Assembly (NCBI RefSeq): GCF_013359755.1
Contig: NZ_JABMCJ010000090.1
Span: forward strand, 186,001 to 250,000
Length of the DNA: 64,000 nt
Direction: 5' to 3'
Origin: Tardiphaga robiniae
GTDB taxonomy: Bacteria > Pseudomonadota > Alphaproteobacteria > Rhizobiales > Xanthobacteraceae
In this document: piece after piece, positions 8,169 through 15,597 of the stretch
Numbering within the stretch: the first letter of the stretch is position 1
How the letters are laid out: every line of letters begins with the position of its first letter
Made by a program: the position numbers and the translations under genes
Notes under the pieces: model-generated
Databases searched by the model: none
What the model was told of the DNA's origin: nothing
Seen by the model: only the letters and a program-made list of their open reading frames with translations

Positions 8169-8938
8169 GTTCGGTTCGCACCCGTTCACTGTGGAGCGAC
8201 CGCGCCATCAGCATCCTGTCGCCGCTGGTGCTACTGGGCTTGTGGGAAATCTGCGCGCGCACCGGCATCGTGGATGTCAGGTTTTTCCCGGCGCCTTCTA
8301 ATATCATTGGGCATCTGTTTGAACTCGCTTCCTCCGGCGCGCTGTGGCGTCATGTGGGAGCCAGCCTCTATCGCCTCGCTGCCGGTTTTGTCGTCGGCTG
8401 CGTGCCGGCCATCGTGATCGGACTCGCTATCGGCCTCTATCGGCCGATACGTGCGGCCTTCGATCCCCTGATCTCCGCGACCTATCCAATTCCGAAGAGC
8501 TCTCTGCTGCCGCTGATCCTGCTGATCTTCGGTCTCGGTGAAAGCTCGAAGATCGCCATGGTCGCGATCGGCGTGTTCTATCCGGTGGTGATCAATACAG
8601 CCGCGGGCGTGCGCCAGATCGCGCCGATCTTCCTCGATGTCGGCCGCAACTTCGGCGCCAGTCGGTTCAACATGTTTCGCACCGTGGCGCTGCCGGGCGC
8701 ATTGCCGCTGATCATGACCGGCATCAAGCTCGGCGCCGGCATGGGCCTCGTGCTGATCGCCATCGCCGAAATGGTCGGCGCCAAACAGGGGCTGGGTTAC
8801 ATGATCTGGAATGCTTGGGAGCTGTTCGACGTCCAGACCATGTATGTCGGCCTGTTCGTCATCGCGATCATCGGCTTCGTGATGAATGCCGGCTTCGACG
8901 CACTGGAGCGGGCCATCGTGCCGTGGCGGAAGGGCTAG
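8165..8938 (+). CDS. ABC importer permease (SsuC/TauC type)
   Basis: A 257-residue inner-membrane permease with about six hydrophobic segments and the binding-protein-dependent transport loop around residues 170-190 (GRNFGASRFNMFRTVALPGA, which contains the EAA-like motif). It completes the importer with the preceding binding protein and ATPase. The start overlaps the ATPase stop by four bases. The stop codon lies in the tetranucleotide CTAG, which on the other strand is also the stop of the convergent FAD oxidoreductase gene, so the two reading frames overlap by four bases. Confidence 0.93.
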   Translation: MSSVRTRSLWSDRAISILSPLVLLGLWEICARTGIVDVRFFPAPSNIIGHLFELASSGALWRHVGASLYRLAAGFVVGCVPAIVIGLAIGLYRPIRAAFDPLISATYPIPKSSLLPLILLIFGLGESSKIAMVAIGVFYPVVINTAAGVRQIAPIFLDVGRNFGASRFNMFRTVALPGALPLIMTGIKLGAGMGLVLIAIAEMVGAKQGLGYMIWNAWELFDVQTMYVGLFVIAIIGFVMNAGFDALERAIVPWRKG

Positions 8939-10293
8939 AGCGTCTTCAACTGCTCGCTCACGGCCAGCAACTGCCGCCGAATATTGGATGCCGCAGTCAC
9001 TTCCCAGAACGCGCCGCGCGTCGCCGGGCCGATGGCATAGAAGCCGGGCTGAACGTGGCCGGTGCTGTCACGCAGCTCGCAGGTTGGGGCGACATCGAGG
9101 CCGAGGCCGTTGAAGCCGGTCCGCACTTGCCCGGTTTCGAGCAGCGACTTGATGAGCGGATCGCCCAGGCGATCATAACGCTCTTCCGGGCCGGTACAGT
9201 TCAGGATCCAGTTGGTGGCGAGGTTGACCGTCTCGCCGTGTCCGCGCTTGCGGATAGTGACGTCATGTCCTGATGGTGTCGCAACTGCGCTGGTGATGCG
9301 ACCTGCGATCACATCGAGTCGTTTATCGCGTTGCAACTGCTCCAGCAGTTCGGCGACGTCGGGCGCCAGCCGATGCCGATGCACCATCCAGATCGCGCGC
9401 AGATGCCGCGCGAAGCGGGCACGTTCGGTCTCGGAGGCATTCCTGTAGAGTTCACCGATCGACAGCCGAAACGTATCGACCATTGTCTGCCATGGAATGC
9501 CCGCGGCCACCTTGCGCCGGGTGTCCCTGAGCAATGCCGCCAGAAGCCCACGCGCGGTGGGCACCGGGAATGAGTTCATTGGATCGGGATCGGTCTGCGC
9601 CGGCACGTCGATCAGCGGCAGCAACCCGCGCCGCGAGACCATCGTGATGGGCGCGCGCATGCCGCGATGGACGAGATCGATCACCATATCGACGGCGGTG
9701 GCGCCAGTGCCGATGACCAGCACGCGATCGTCATTGCCGATCGGATCGAGCGCGCCCGGCGCCCAGACATTCGTGATCGAGCGCGGCGATGCCTCGATGC
9801 CGGGAAATGGCGACGGCGGCTGGTTGCCAAGACAGAGGAACACCAGATCGGCGTCGATGGTCGCACCCGATGCTGTCGCAACGCGATAGCCATCGCCCTG
9901 CCGTGTCACACTCAGAGCCACATCCTGCCGCGGCGTCACGCGTCCGCTGCCCGTCAATTCGTTGAACTTCGTCGAGATGTAGTCGCCATAGACCCGGCGG
10001 GGCACGAAAGAGGTTGAATAGTCCGGCCAGTTGGCCTGGCCCGTCTCCGTCAACCATTCGACGAAGCCGTTATCTTCGGCGCCGAGTCCGCCCATCTTTG
10101 ATGCTGGGACGTTGATGCGGTGCCACTTGGCTTTCGCGGAATAGGCGAGCCCGCGCCCGAAGGCGCCGTCGCGATCCAGTACGGTGATCGTCCCGATCTG
10201 CGGCAGCTTCGCCAGAATGAGCGCGGCAAACGCACCGGCCACGCCGCCGCCGATGACGGCAACGCGTAGGGATTTGGGGGAAGATGATGTCAT
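8935..10293 (-). CDS. FAD/NAD(P)-binding oxidoreductase
   Basis: A 452-residue flavoprotein with two Rossmann motifs: VIGGGVAGAFAA near residue 13 for FAD, and VLVIGTGATAVDM near residue 195 for NAD(P)H. The layout matches the FAD-NAD(P)-binding family (NAD_binding_9-like), which resembles ornithine/lysine N-hydroxylases and Baeyer-Villiger-type flavoproteins. The reaction is not known. It is the second gene after the CodA-like deaminase, 36 bases downstream of it on the same strand, so they are probably co-transcribed. It converges on the ABC importer operon, and its stop shares CTAG with the permease stop. Confidence 0.82.
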   Translation of the reverse strand: MTSSSPKSLRVAVIGGGVAGAFAALILAKLPQIGTITVLDRDGAFGRGLAYSAKAKWHRINVPASKMGGLGAEDNGFVEWLTETGQANWPDYSTSFVPRRVYGDYISTKFNELTGSGRVTPRQDVALSVTRQGDGYRVATASGATIDADLVFLCLGNQPPSPFPGIEASPRSITNVWAPGALDPIGNDDRVLVIGTGATAVDMVIDLVHRGMRAPITMVSRRGLLPLIDVPAQTDPDPMNSFPVPTARGLLAALLRDTRRKVAAGIPWQTMVDTFRLSIGELYRNASETERARFARHLRAIWMVHRHRLAPDVAELLEQLQRDKRLDVIAGRITSAVATPSGHDVTIRKRGHGETVNLATNWILNCTGPEERYDRLGDPLIKSLLETGQVRTGFNGLGLDVAPTCELRDSTGHVQPGFYAIGPATRGAFWEVTAASNIRRQLLAVSEQLKTL

Positions 10294-10329
10294 GCTACCG
10301 GACGATGTGAGGAAAGGATGTCGAATATA

Positions 10330-11619
10330 TCAGCTCGGCGGTGCGTAAGCGGCGGGATCGACCGATGCCGGACGGCCATCGAGCGCGAGTCGGCCGATCC
10401 GTGCTGGCGTTTCGGCGATCACCTTGCCGCGGCGCACGACCGCGAGCCGTGTCGCCTTCAGCCGGATTGCCTCGATAGGGTCGCGTGCCTGTAGCAGTAC
10501 GAGGTCGCCGTTGCAGCCGACATCGAGGCCGTAACCTTCGAGGCCCATGATGGCAGCGGGATTTGTCGTGACGGTGTCGAAGCAAAAGCGCATCGCATCG
10601 CGGCTGGTCATCTGCCCGACATGTAGGCCCATATGCGCGACCTCCAGCATGTCCGCCGAGCCCAGCGAATACCATGGATCCATGCAGCAATCCTGGCCGA
10701 AGGCCACGTTAATGCCGTAGGGCCGCATCTCCGGCACGCGGGTCTGGCCGCGGCGCTTGGGGTAGCTGTCGTGGCGGCCCTGCAGCACGATATTGATCAG
10801 CGGATTCGCGATCGCGGCAACGCCGGCTTCGGCGATCAGCGGCAGCAGCTTCGAGACATAGTAGTTGTCCATCGAATGCATCGAGGTCAGATGCGAGCCG
10901 GCGACGCGACCCTGCAATCCCAGCCGCTGGGTCTCATAGGCCAGCGTTTCGATGTGGCGCGAGAGCGGATCGTCGCTCTCGTCGCAATGCATGTCGACGC
11001 GCAGGCCACGGGCTGCGGCGATCTCGCAGAGCGCCTTCACCGATGCGGCGCCATCGGCCATGGTGCGCTCGAAATGCGGAATGCCGCCGACGATGCTGAC
11101 GCCCTTGTCGAGGGCACGGGCGAGATTTTGAGCAGCCGTCGGCGAGCGGAAATAGCCGTCCTGCGGGAACGCGACCAGTTCGAGGTCGAGATAGGGCGCG
11201 ACCTGCTTCTTGACGTCGAGCAGCGCATCGACAGCCAGCAGCCGGTCGTCGCAGATATCCACATGGGTACGCACCGCGAGCAGGCCCTGTGCCACCGCGA
11301 GATCGCAATAGCGCAGAGCCCGTTCGACCAGTGCCTCATAAGTGAGGTGTGGTTTCAACTCGCCCCACAGCGCGATGCCTTCGAGCAGGGTGCCGGACAC
11401 ATTCAGCCGCGGCAGGCCGAGCGATAGCGTCGCATCCATATGGAAGTGAATGTCGACGAATGGCGGCGAGACCAGATGCCCGGCGGCATCGATCACCCGT
11501 CCGGCGTCTCCCGGCAGATCGGGCTGCACCGCGACGATACGGCCCCCTTTAATGGCGATATCCTGGCCCGTGCGGCCGTCGGGAAGCGTGGCGTTGCGAA
11601 TGAGGAGGTCGAACGGCAT
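10330..11619 (-). CDS. CodA-like cytosine deaminase-family amidohydrolase
   Basis: A 429-residue amidohydrolase that follows E. coli cytosine deaminase CodA closely through most of its length, with a constant offset of three residues. Metal and catalytic positions are present: H58 and H60 (VDIHFHMD), Q153 (FPQ), H211 and E214 (DMHCDESDD), H243 (GSHLTSMHS) and D310 (FGQD). The conspicuous difference is C311, where CodA has D314 next to its catalytic D313. In CodA that position shapes specificity at the 5-position of the ring, so the substrate may be a substituted pyrimidine or another amino-heterocycle. It lies upstream of the flavoprotein gene on the minus strand and near the molybdenum hydroxylase operon. 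Deaminase function is likely; the substrate is open. Confidence 0.85.
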   Translation of the reverse strand: MPFDLLIRNATLPDGRTGQDIAIKGGRIVAVQPDLPGDAGRVIDAAGHLVSPPFVDIHFHMDATLSLGLPRLNVSGTLLEGIALWGELKPHLTYEALVERALRYCDLAVAQGLLAVRTHVDICDDRLLAVDALLDVKKQVAPYLDLELVAFPQDGYFRSPTAAQNLARALDKGVSIVGGIPHFERTMADGAASVKALCEIAAARGLRVDMHCDESDDPLSRHIETLAYETQRLGLQGRVAGSHLTSMHSMDNYYVSKLLPLIAEAGVAAIANPLINIVLQGRHDSYPKRRGQTRVPEMRPYGINVAFGQDCCMDPWYSLGSADMLEVAHMGLHVGQMTSRDAMRFCFDTVTTNPAAIMGLEGYGLDVGCNGDLVLLQARDPIEAIRLKATRLAVVRRGKVIAETPARIGRLALDGRPASVDPAAYAPPS

Positions 11620-11734
11620 GAAACCCTTGCTGCTGCAGGTGTGATCGCCGAATTATCGGCGTTGCGCTGCAGCAATGCAAGACGGTCCCACGCGGGCGGC
11701 ATCTACCGGTCCGCGCGGACCGATTTGACCTGTA

Positions 11735-12100
11735 TCAGTGAAACGATTGTTGTGCGGCGCGGAGCAGATCGATCGGGCTCCATGGCTTGGCCATGAACAG
11801 CGTGCCGTCGGGCAGCCGACGCACGCGAGGCGCGCCCGACGTCACGATCACATGCATATCGGGGAATCGTTGCTTGGCGAGATAAGCGAGCTCGATGCCG
11901 TCCATCAGGCCTGCGAGTTCCACGTCGGTGAAGACCATCGCAACATTGTCGCCGGATTCCTCCAGCACCAGCACGGCGGCCTCCGCGCTTTCGCATTCGA
12001 TAACGTTCATCTCGCTCTCTTCGAGCAGCAGGCTGACCAGTGTGCGTTGTGCTTCGTCGTTCTCGACCACCAGCGCTGTCGACCTGTGTGCATAACCCAT
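11735..12100 (-). CDS. Stand-alone receiver (CheY-like) protein
   Basis: A 121-residue single-domain response regulator with no output domain. Receiver hallmarks are the acidic pocket E13/D15 (VVENDEAQ), phospho-acceptor D59 (MVFTDVELAG), T87 (VIVTSG) and K105 (FMAKPW). The frame is open upstream to 12199. ATG 12100 is preferred because GGAGG lies seven bases before it and the domain starts just after it. No partner kinase is encoded nearby. Receivers of this type in rhizobia often sit in phosphorelays or modulate histidine kinases; the role here is unknown. Confidence 0.85.
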   Translation of the reverse strand: MGYAHRSTALVVENDEAQRTLVSLLLEESEMNVIECESAEAAVLVLEESGDNVAMVFTDVELAGLMDGIELAYLAKQRFPDMHVIVTSGAPRVRRLPDGTLFMAKPWSPIDLLRAAQQSFH

Positions 12101-12244
12101 GGGGGAGCCTCCGTGGTTTGGTTGCGACAGGAGGGCAATGCGTGAGTTCATCAGCGGTTCAGATAAAAGTGAGTTCCCGTGAGCAACAATGTTACTCACG
12201 CAAATTACGTGCCTGCGCAGGATGATGTGCCGGCAGAAATGCAG

Positions 12245-13066
12245 TTAACCCACTACGGAAGTTGAAGCCGCAATCTGTTGCATCATCTGCGGCAGCAGAT
12301 AGGGCGCGCCATCGTCGGTGCGGGCGACGACGACGTCGATATCGAACACGCGGCGGATCACATCGCTGGTGATCGTTTCCGCAGGCGTTCCTTCCGCTGC
12401 AACAGCGCCGTTGCGCATCACGATGATGCGATCCGCAAACCGAACTGCGAGATTGAGATCGTGCAGCACTGCGATCACGGCCGTGCCGTTGCGCGCACGT
12501 TGCCGCGAAATTTCCACCAGCTCGATCTGATGGCGCAGATCGAGAGATGATGTCGGCTCGTCGAGCAACAGGATGCCTGGACCATGGGCAGCTTCGCCGC
12601 AGGCGAGCTGCACGAGGATGCGTGCGAAATGCGCGCGCTGTTGCTCGCCTCCTGACAGCGTTGGTAATTCGCGATGACGGAAGTCGCCAAGGCCCACTTC
12701 ATCGATGGCGGCATCAACCAGCGATTGCGCAGAAGCCAGCGGCAGGTTGCCCCGACCCATCTGCACGACTTCCTCGACCGTGAATGGAAAGCTCACACTG
12801 ACATGTTGCGACAGCATCGCGCGCCGCATCGCCAGTTCGGCGGGCGACCAGGCGTGGAGGTCGCGGCCTTTCAGAGTGATGGCGCCGCGCGACGCGCGCA
12901 GATCGGCCGACAGCAAGCGTAGCAGTGTCGACTTGCCGGCGCCGTTGGGGCCGACGATGGCGACCATCTCGCCGCTGGTGATGGCGAGATCGACATGATT
13001 GAGCAGCGTGGCCTGGCCGATGGTCAGTGAGATGCCGGATGCTGTGAGGACGGGAGCGTCGGCCAT
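12245..13066 (-). CDS. hmuV: Haemin ABC importer ATPase HmuV
   Basis: This is the 273-residue ATPase of the haem importer. It has Walker A GPNGAGKST, signature LSGGEQQR, Walker B GILLLDEPTSSLD and H-loop AVLHDLNLA, all in the FecE/HmuV style. The open frame runs on upstream across hmuU, but there it is out of frame with real coding. ATG 13066 gives the normal HmuV length, and it starts six bases after the hmuU stop codon. It is the last gene of hemP-hmuT-hmuU-hmuV. Together with HmuU it drives haem across the inner membrane. Confidence 0.95.
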   Translation of the reverse strand: MADAPVLTASGISLTIGQATLLNHVDLAITSGEMVAIVGPNGAGKSTLLRLLSADLRASRGAITLKGRDLHAWSPAELAMRRAMLSQHVSVSFPFTVEEVVQMGRGNLPLASAQSLVDAAIDEVGLGDFRHRELPTLSGGEQQRAHFARILVQLACGEAAHGPGILLLDEPTSSLDLRHQIELVEISRQRARNGTAVIAVLHDLNLAVRFADRIIVMRNGAVAAEGTPAETITSDVIRRVFDIDVVVARTDDGAPYLLPQMMQQIAASTSVVG

Positions 13067-13071
13067 CGGTG

Positions 13072-14169
13072 TCACAGCCCCACCAGCCCGCGCTGACGCA
13101 GCAGAATCAGCAGGAATATCGGCGCGCCCACGGCGGCAGTCAGGATGCCGATCGGCATCTCGGCCGGCGCCACGATGGTGCGGGCCAACGTATCGGCTCC
13201 AACCAGCAGGCTCGCGCCGAGACCGACTGAGGCCGGCAGTAACAGTCGATGACCCGGTCCGATCATCAACCGCAGCAGATGCGGCACGACGATGCCGACA
13301 AAGCCGATCACGCCGCACACCGAAACCGCTGCGCCGGTCATAATGGAGATCAGCACGATGCAGATGCGCTTGAGGCGCTCCACATCGACGCCGGAATGGA
13401 AGGCCTCGGACTCGCCGAGGATCAGCACGTCGAGGCCGCGGCTGGTGAAGAACATGCCGATCAAGCCTAGCGCCAGCATAGGCGCAATCGTCGCCGCCTT
13501 GCTCCAGGTCGCGCCGCTGAGCGAGCCGAGCAGCCAGAATGTGATGTCGCGCAATTGTCGGTCGTCGGCGATGAACACCAAAAGGCCGATGCCCGCATTG
13601 GCGATCGCAGCAATGGCGATGCCGGCGAGCAGGAACAGCGCGATGGAGGTGCGTCCGCTGCGGCTGGAAATTCGATAAAGAATAATGGTGGTGAGCAGCG
13701 AGCCGATGAAGGCGGCTAATGGCAACAGAAACGGCTGCAGAAAAGTAACATAATGCGCAAAGCGGCTGTCGCTGATGACGATGGCGCCCGCTGCAGCAAA
13801 TGCCCCGCCGCTGGAGACGCCGACCAGCGCCGGATCGGCGAGGGGATTGCGAAACAGGCCCTGCATAATCGCGCCGGCGGCGCCCAGCATGCCGCCGATC
13901 ATGGCGGCGATGGCAATGCGCGGAATCCGGATCGACCACAGGATCAGTTGATCGCGCGCGGCAAATGGATTGGCGGGATCGGCGGCCGTCAGGCCAAGCG
14001 CAGCGGGCAGGCGGGTAAGGGGAATGCCGGCGGCACCCACGGTGGCGGCAAGCAGCACCGTCAGCAGCAGTGCCGCGAGCAGGCCGCACAACACGATAAC
14101 GGTGGCAGGGCGACGCACCCGACCGGTCGTTCTGACAAACGCAGTCAGCTTGGCGTCGGCAGCGCTCAT
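13072..14169 (-). CDS. hmuU: Haemin ABC importer permease HmuU
   Basis: A 365-residue FecCD/BtuC-type inner-membrane permease with about ten hydrophobic helices. Family landmarks are RIPRIAIAAMIGGMLGAAGA, GLFRNPLADPALVGVSSGG and the late GFVGIVVPHLLRLMIGP. ATG 14169 was chosen over an upstream in-frame ATG at 14307, which would reach back into hmuT. The gap to the hmuT stop is one base, implying coupled translation. The gene lies between the binding-protein and ATPase genes, as usual for hmuTUV. Confidence 0.95.
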   Translation of the reverse strand: MSAADAKLTAFVRTTGRVRRPATVIVLCGLLAALLLTVLLAATVGAAGIPLTRLPAALGLTAADPANPFAARDQLILWSIRIPRIAIAAMIGGMLGAAGAIMQGLFRNPLADPALVGVSSGGAFAAAGAIVISDSRFAHYVTFLQPFLLPLAAFIGSLLTTIILYRISSRSGRTSIALFLLAGIAIAAIANAGIGLLVFIADDRQLRDITFWLLGSLSGATWSKAATIAPMLALGLIGMFFTSRGLDVLILGESEAFHSGVDVERLKRICIVLISIMTGAAVSVCGVIGFVGIVVPHLLRLMIGPGHRLLLPASVGLGASLLVGADTLARTIVAPAEMPIGILTAAVGAPIFLLILLRQRGLVGL

Positions 14170-14170
14170 C

Positions 14171-15151
14171 TTATTGGCGGCAGTTGACGGCGAGCGAGAC
14201 GGGCTTGAACGTTGCAGCCTCGGACGACAGCGCCGGGTCGAGCTTGACGGCGAGGTCGCGCGCGGCGGCGGCCGTGCGCGGACCGAAGCCGAGCAGATAG
14301 AGGCCATCCATGGCGACCAGGCTCCTGGTCTTCGCGGCCGGCGTCAGTGCGAATGCCGGGCTGGCAAACACGGTGTCGGCCTGCAGCGTATCCTTGCCGC
14401 GCTCCATCGAGAGCACGGTATCCGGCTTGGCTGCGGCGATGGCTTCATCGCTCATGATCTTGTAGCCGTCGAAGCTGTCCGCGACATTGACGCCACCGGC
14501 CAGCTTGATGATCTCGTTGGCTGCCGTCTTCTGGCCTGCGACCATAGTGCGGCCATCGAGGAAGGACATCACGAACATCACCCGTGGCGGGGTCTTCACC
14601 TTGGCGCGCAATTCACGCAGTGCGGTAAGATCGCCGGCCACGGCGTTGGCGAGACATTCGCCGCGTGCCTCGACACCCGCGACCTTGGCGACCAGCCGTA
14701 TCTTCTCCACCATGCCGGCTTCGGTGAACGTATCCGGCACCATGATGAGTGGGATCTTGGCGGCGTCGATGACGTCGATGGTTTCCTTCGGGCCGGAGCC
14801 CGCGATGGCGAGCACCAGTTGCGGATTCAGCCCCAGTACGCCTTCCGCAGAGAGCTGGCGCATGTAACCGACATTGGGTTTGTCGGCCATGGCCTTCGGC
14901 GGATACAGGCTGGTCGTATCGACGGCGACGATACGGTCGTCAGCGCCGAGGGCATAAAGGATTTCGGTCACTGCGCCGCCGATTGAGACGATGCGGGTCG
15001 AGTGGCCGATGGTGACGTCGCGTCCGCGTGCGTCGCGCACGACGGCGTCTTCCGCCGCGGCCGCGGCTGACAGCGCCAGCGTGCCGGCAAGCACTACACA
15101 TTGCAGCGCATGTGCGATGCGATGACGTCGAACGGGGAGGCCGGCGGTCAT
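14171..15151 (-). CDS. hmuT: Periplasmic haemin-binding protein HmuT
   Basis: A 326-residue haem-binding protein with an N-terminal signal sequence (cleavage likely after the run of alanines near residue 33). It has the TroA/BtuF-like two-domain fold: DARGRDVTIG, RIVSIGGAVTEILYALGADD, DTTSLYPPKA and NVGYMRQLSAEGVLGLNPQL. The true start is ATG 15151, overlapping the hemP stop in an ATGA. The open frame extends to 15379 but that stretch is hemP in another frame. It receives haem that HmuR brings into the periplasm and delivers it to HmuUV. Confidence 0.95.
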   Translation of the reverse strand: MTAGLPVRRHRIAHALQCVVLAGTLALSAAAAAEDAVVRDARGRDVTIGHSTRIVSIGGAVTEILYALGADDRIVAVDTTSLYPPKAMADKPNVGYMRQLSAEGVLGLNPQLVLAIAGSGPKETIDVIDAAKIPLIMVPDTFTEAGMVEKIRLVAKVAGVEARGECLANAVAGDLTALRELRAKVKTPPRVMFVMSFLDGRTMVAGQKTAANEIIKLAGGVNVADSFDGYKIMSDEAIAAAKPDTVLSMERGKDTLQADTVFASPAFALTPAAKTRSLVAMDGLYLLGFGPRTAAAARDLAVKLDPALSSEAATFKPVSLAVNCRQ

Positions 15152-15342
15152 TTGGTGAGGATCAGCTTGTTCTGGAACGTCAGGCGCAGGCGATAGGTCT
15201 CGTCGCCATGCGTAATCAGCAACTCGCGCTGATCCGCGAACAGCTCCTTGCTGTCCATCCGGTCGCCATTTATGACCACATTGCGTCCGGCTGAGGATTT
15301 GGCGTGAGCGGCAGCGCTGCCGTCGTGAGAACCCGTATCCAT
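15148..15342 (-). CDS. hmuP: Haemin uptake protein HemP/HmuP
   Basis: A 64-residue protein whose C-terminal 35 residues carry the HemP family core (DSKELFADQRELLITHGD followed by YRLRLTFQNKLILTK). In Bradyrhizobium, HmuP is reported as a co-activator of the haem receptor gene that works with the iron regulator Irr. Here it starts the hmuTUV operon and is divergent from hmuR, across 255 bases, which suits that role. Its stop overlaps the hmuT start by four bases. The N-terminal 29 residues are poorly conserved, and a start at the internal Met29 cannot be excluded. Confidence 0.92.
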   Translation of the reverse strand: MDTGSHDGSAAAHAKSSAGRNVVINGDRMDSKELFADQRELLITHGDETYRLRLTFQNKLILTK

Positions 15343-15597
15343 AGCGCCGATCTATCCCATCCGTAAAAGTCTCTGTCATCGTTATAGGTTTTGTCGCACC
15401 TCATCGCCAAGCACTGCAGTCTATAATCAGTATAAACAGGGCGGGGATTGCTTGACCCCCCCGTTAATGAACCGTAATCGAAAATGGCAACTTGGTGGCA
15501 GGGGTCCCCGAGTCGCATTCGAGAGCCAGCAAGCTCACTGCCTCGTGCAGCGCCAGCCAGCCACGATCCGTTGAAATTTGTGTTTGGGGATTAGGCT
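15343..15597. promoter_or_regulatory. Divergent hemP/hmuR control region
   Basis: This 255-base region separates hemP from hmuR and must hold both promoters. An AT-rich patch at about 15420-15437 contains a short dyad (TATA, five bases, TATA at 15422-15434) in otherwise GC-rich DNA. I do not see a convincing Irr (ICE) or RirA box by eye. GGGGA at 15586-15590 is the hmuR ribosome-binding site. Iron and haem control is expected from the family, not shown by the sequence. Confidence 0.55.

Noticed and set aside
12245-14089. One long frame that appears to fuse hmuV with hmuU
   Set aside because: Only the part after ATG 13066 is HmuV; the rest is a wrong-frame reading of the hmuU gene, whose own frame is 13072-14169.
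15343-15597. Irr (ICE) or RirA iron box in the haem control region
   Set aside because: I looked for a TTTAGAA-type or TGA-N9-TCA-type site and saw no convincing match by eye; a matrix scan would be needed.
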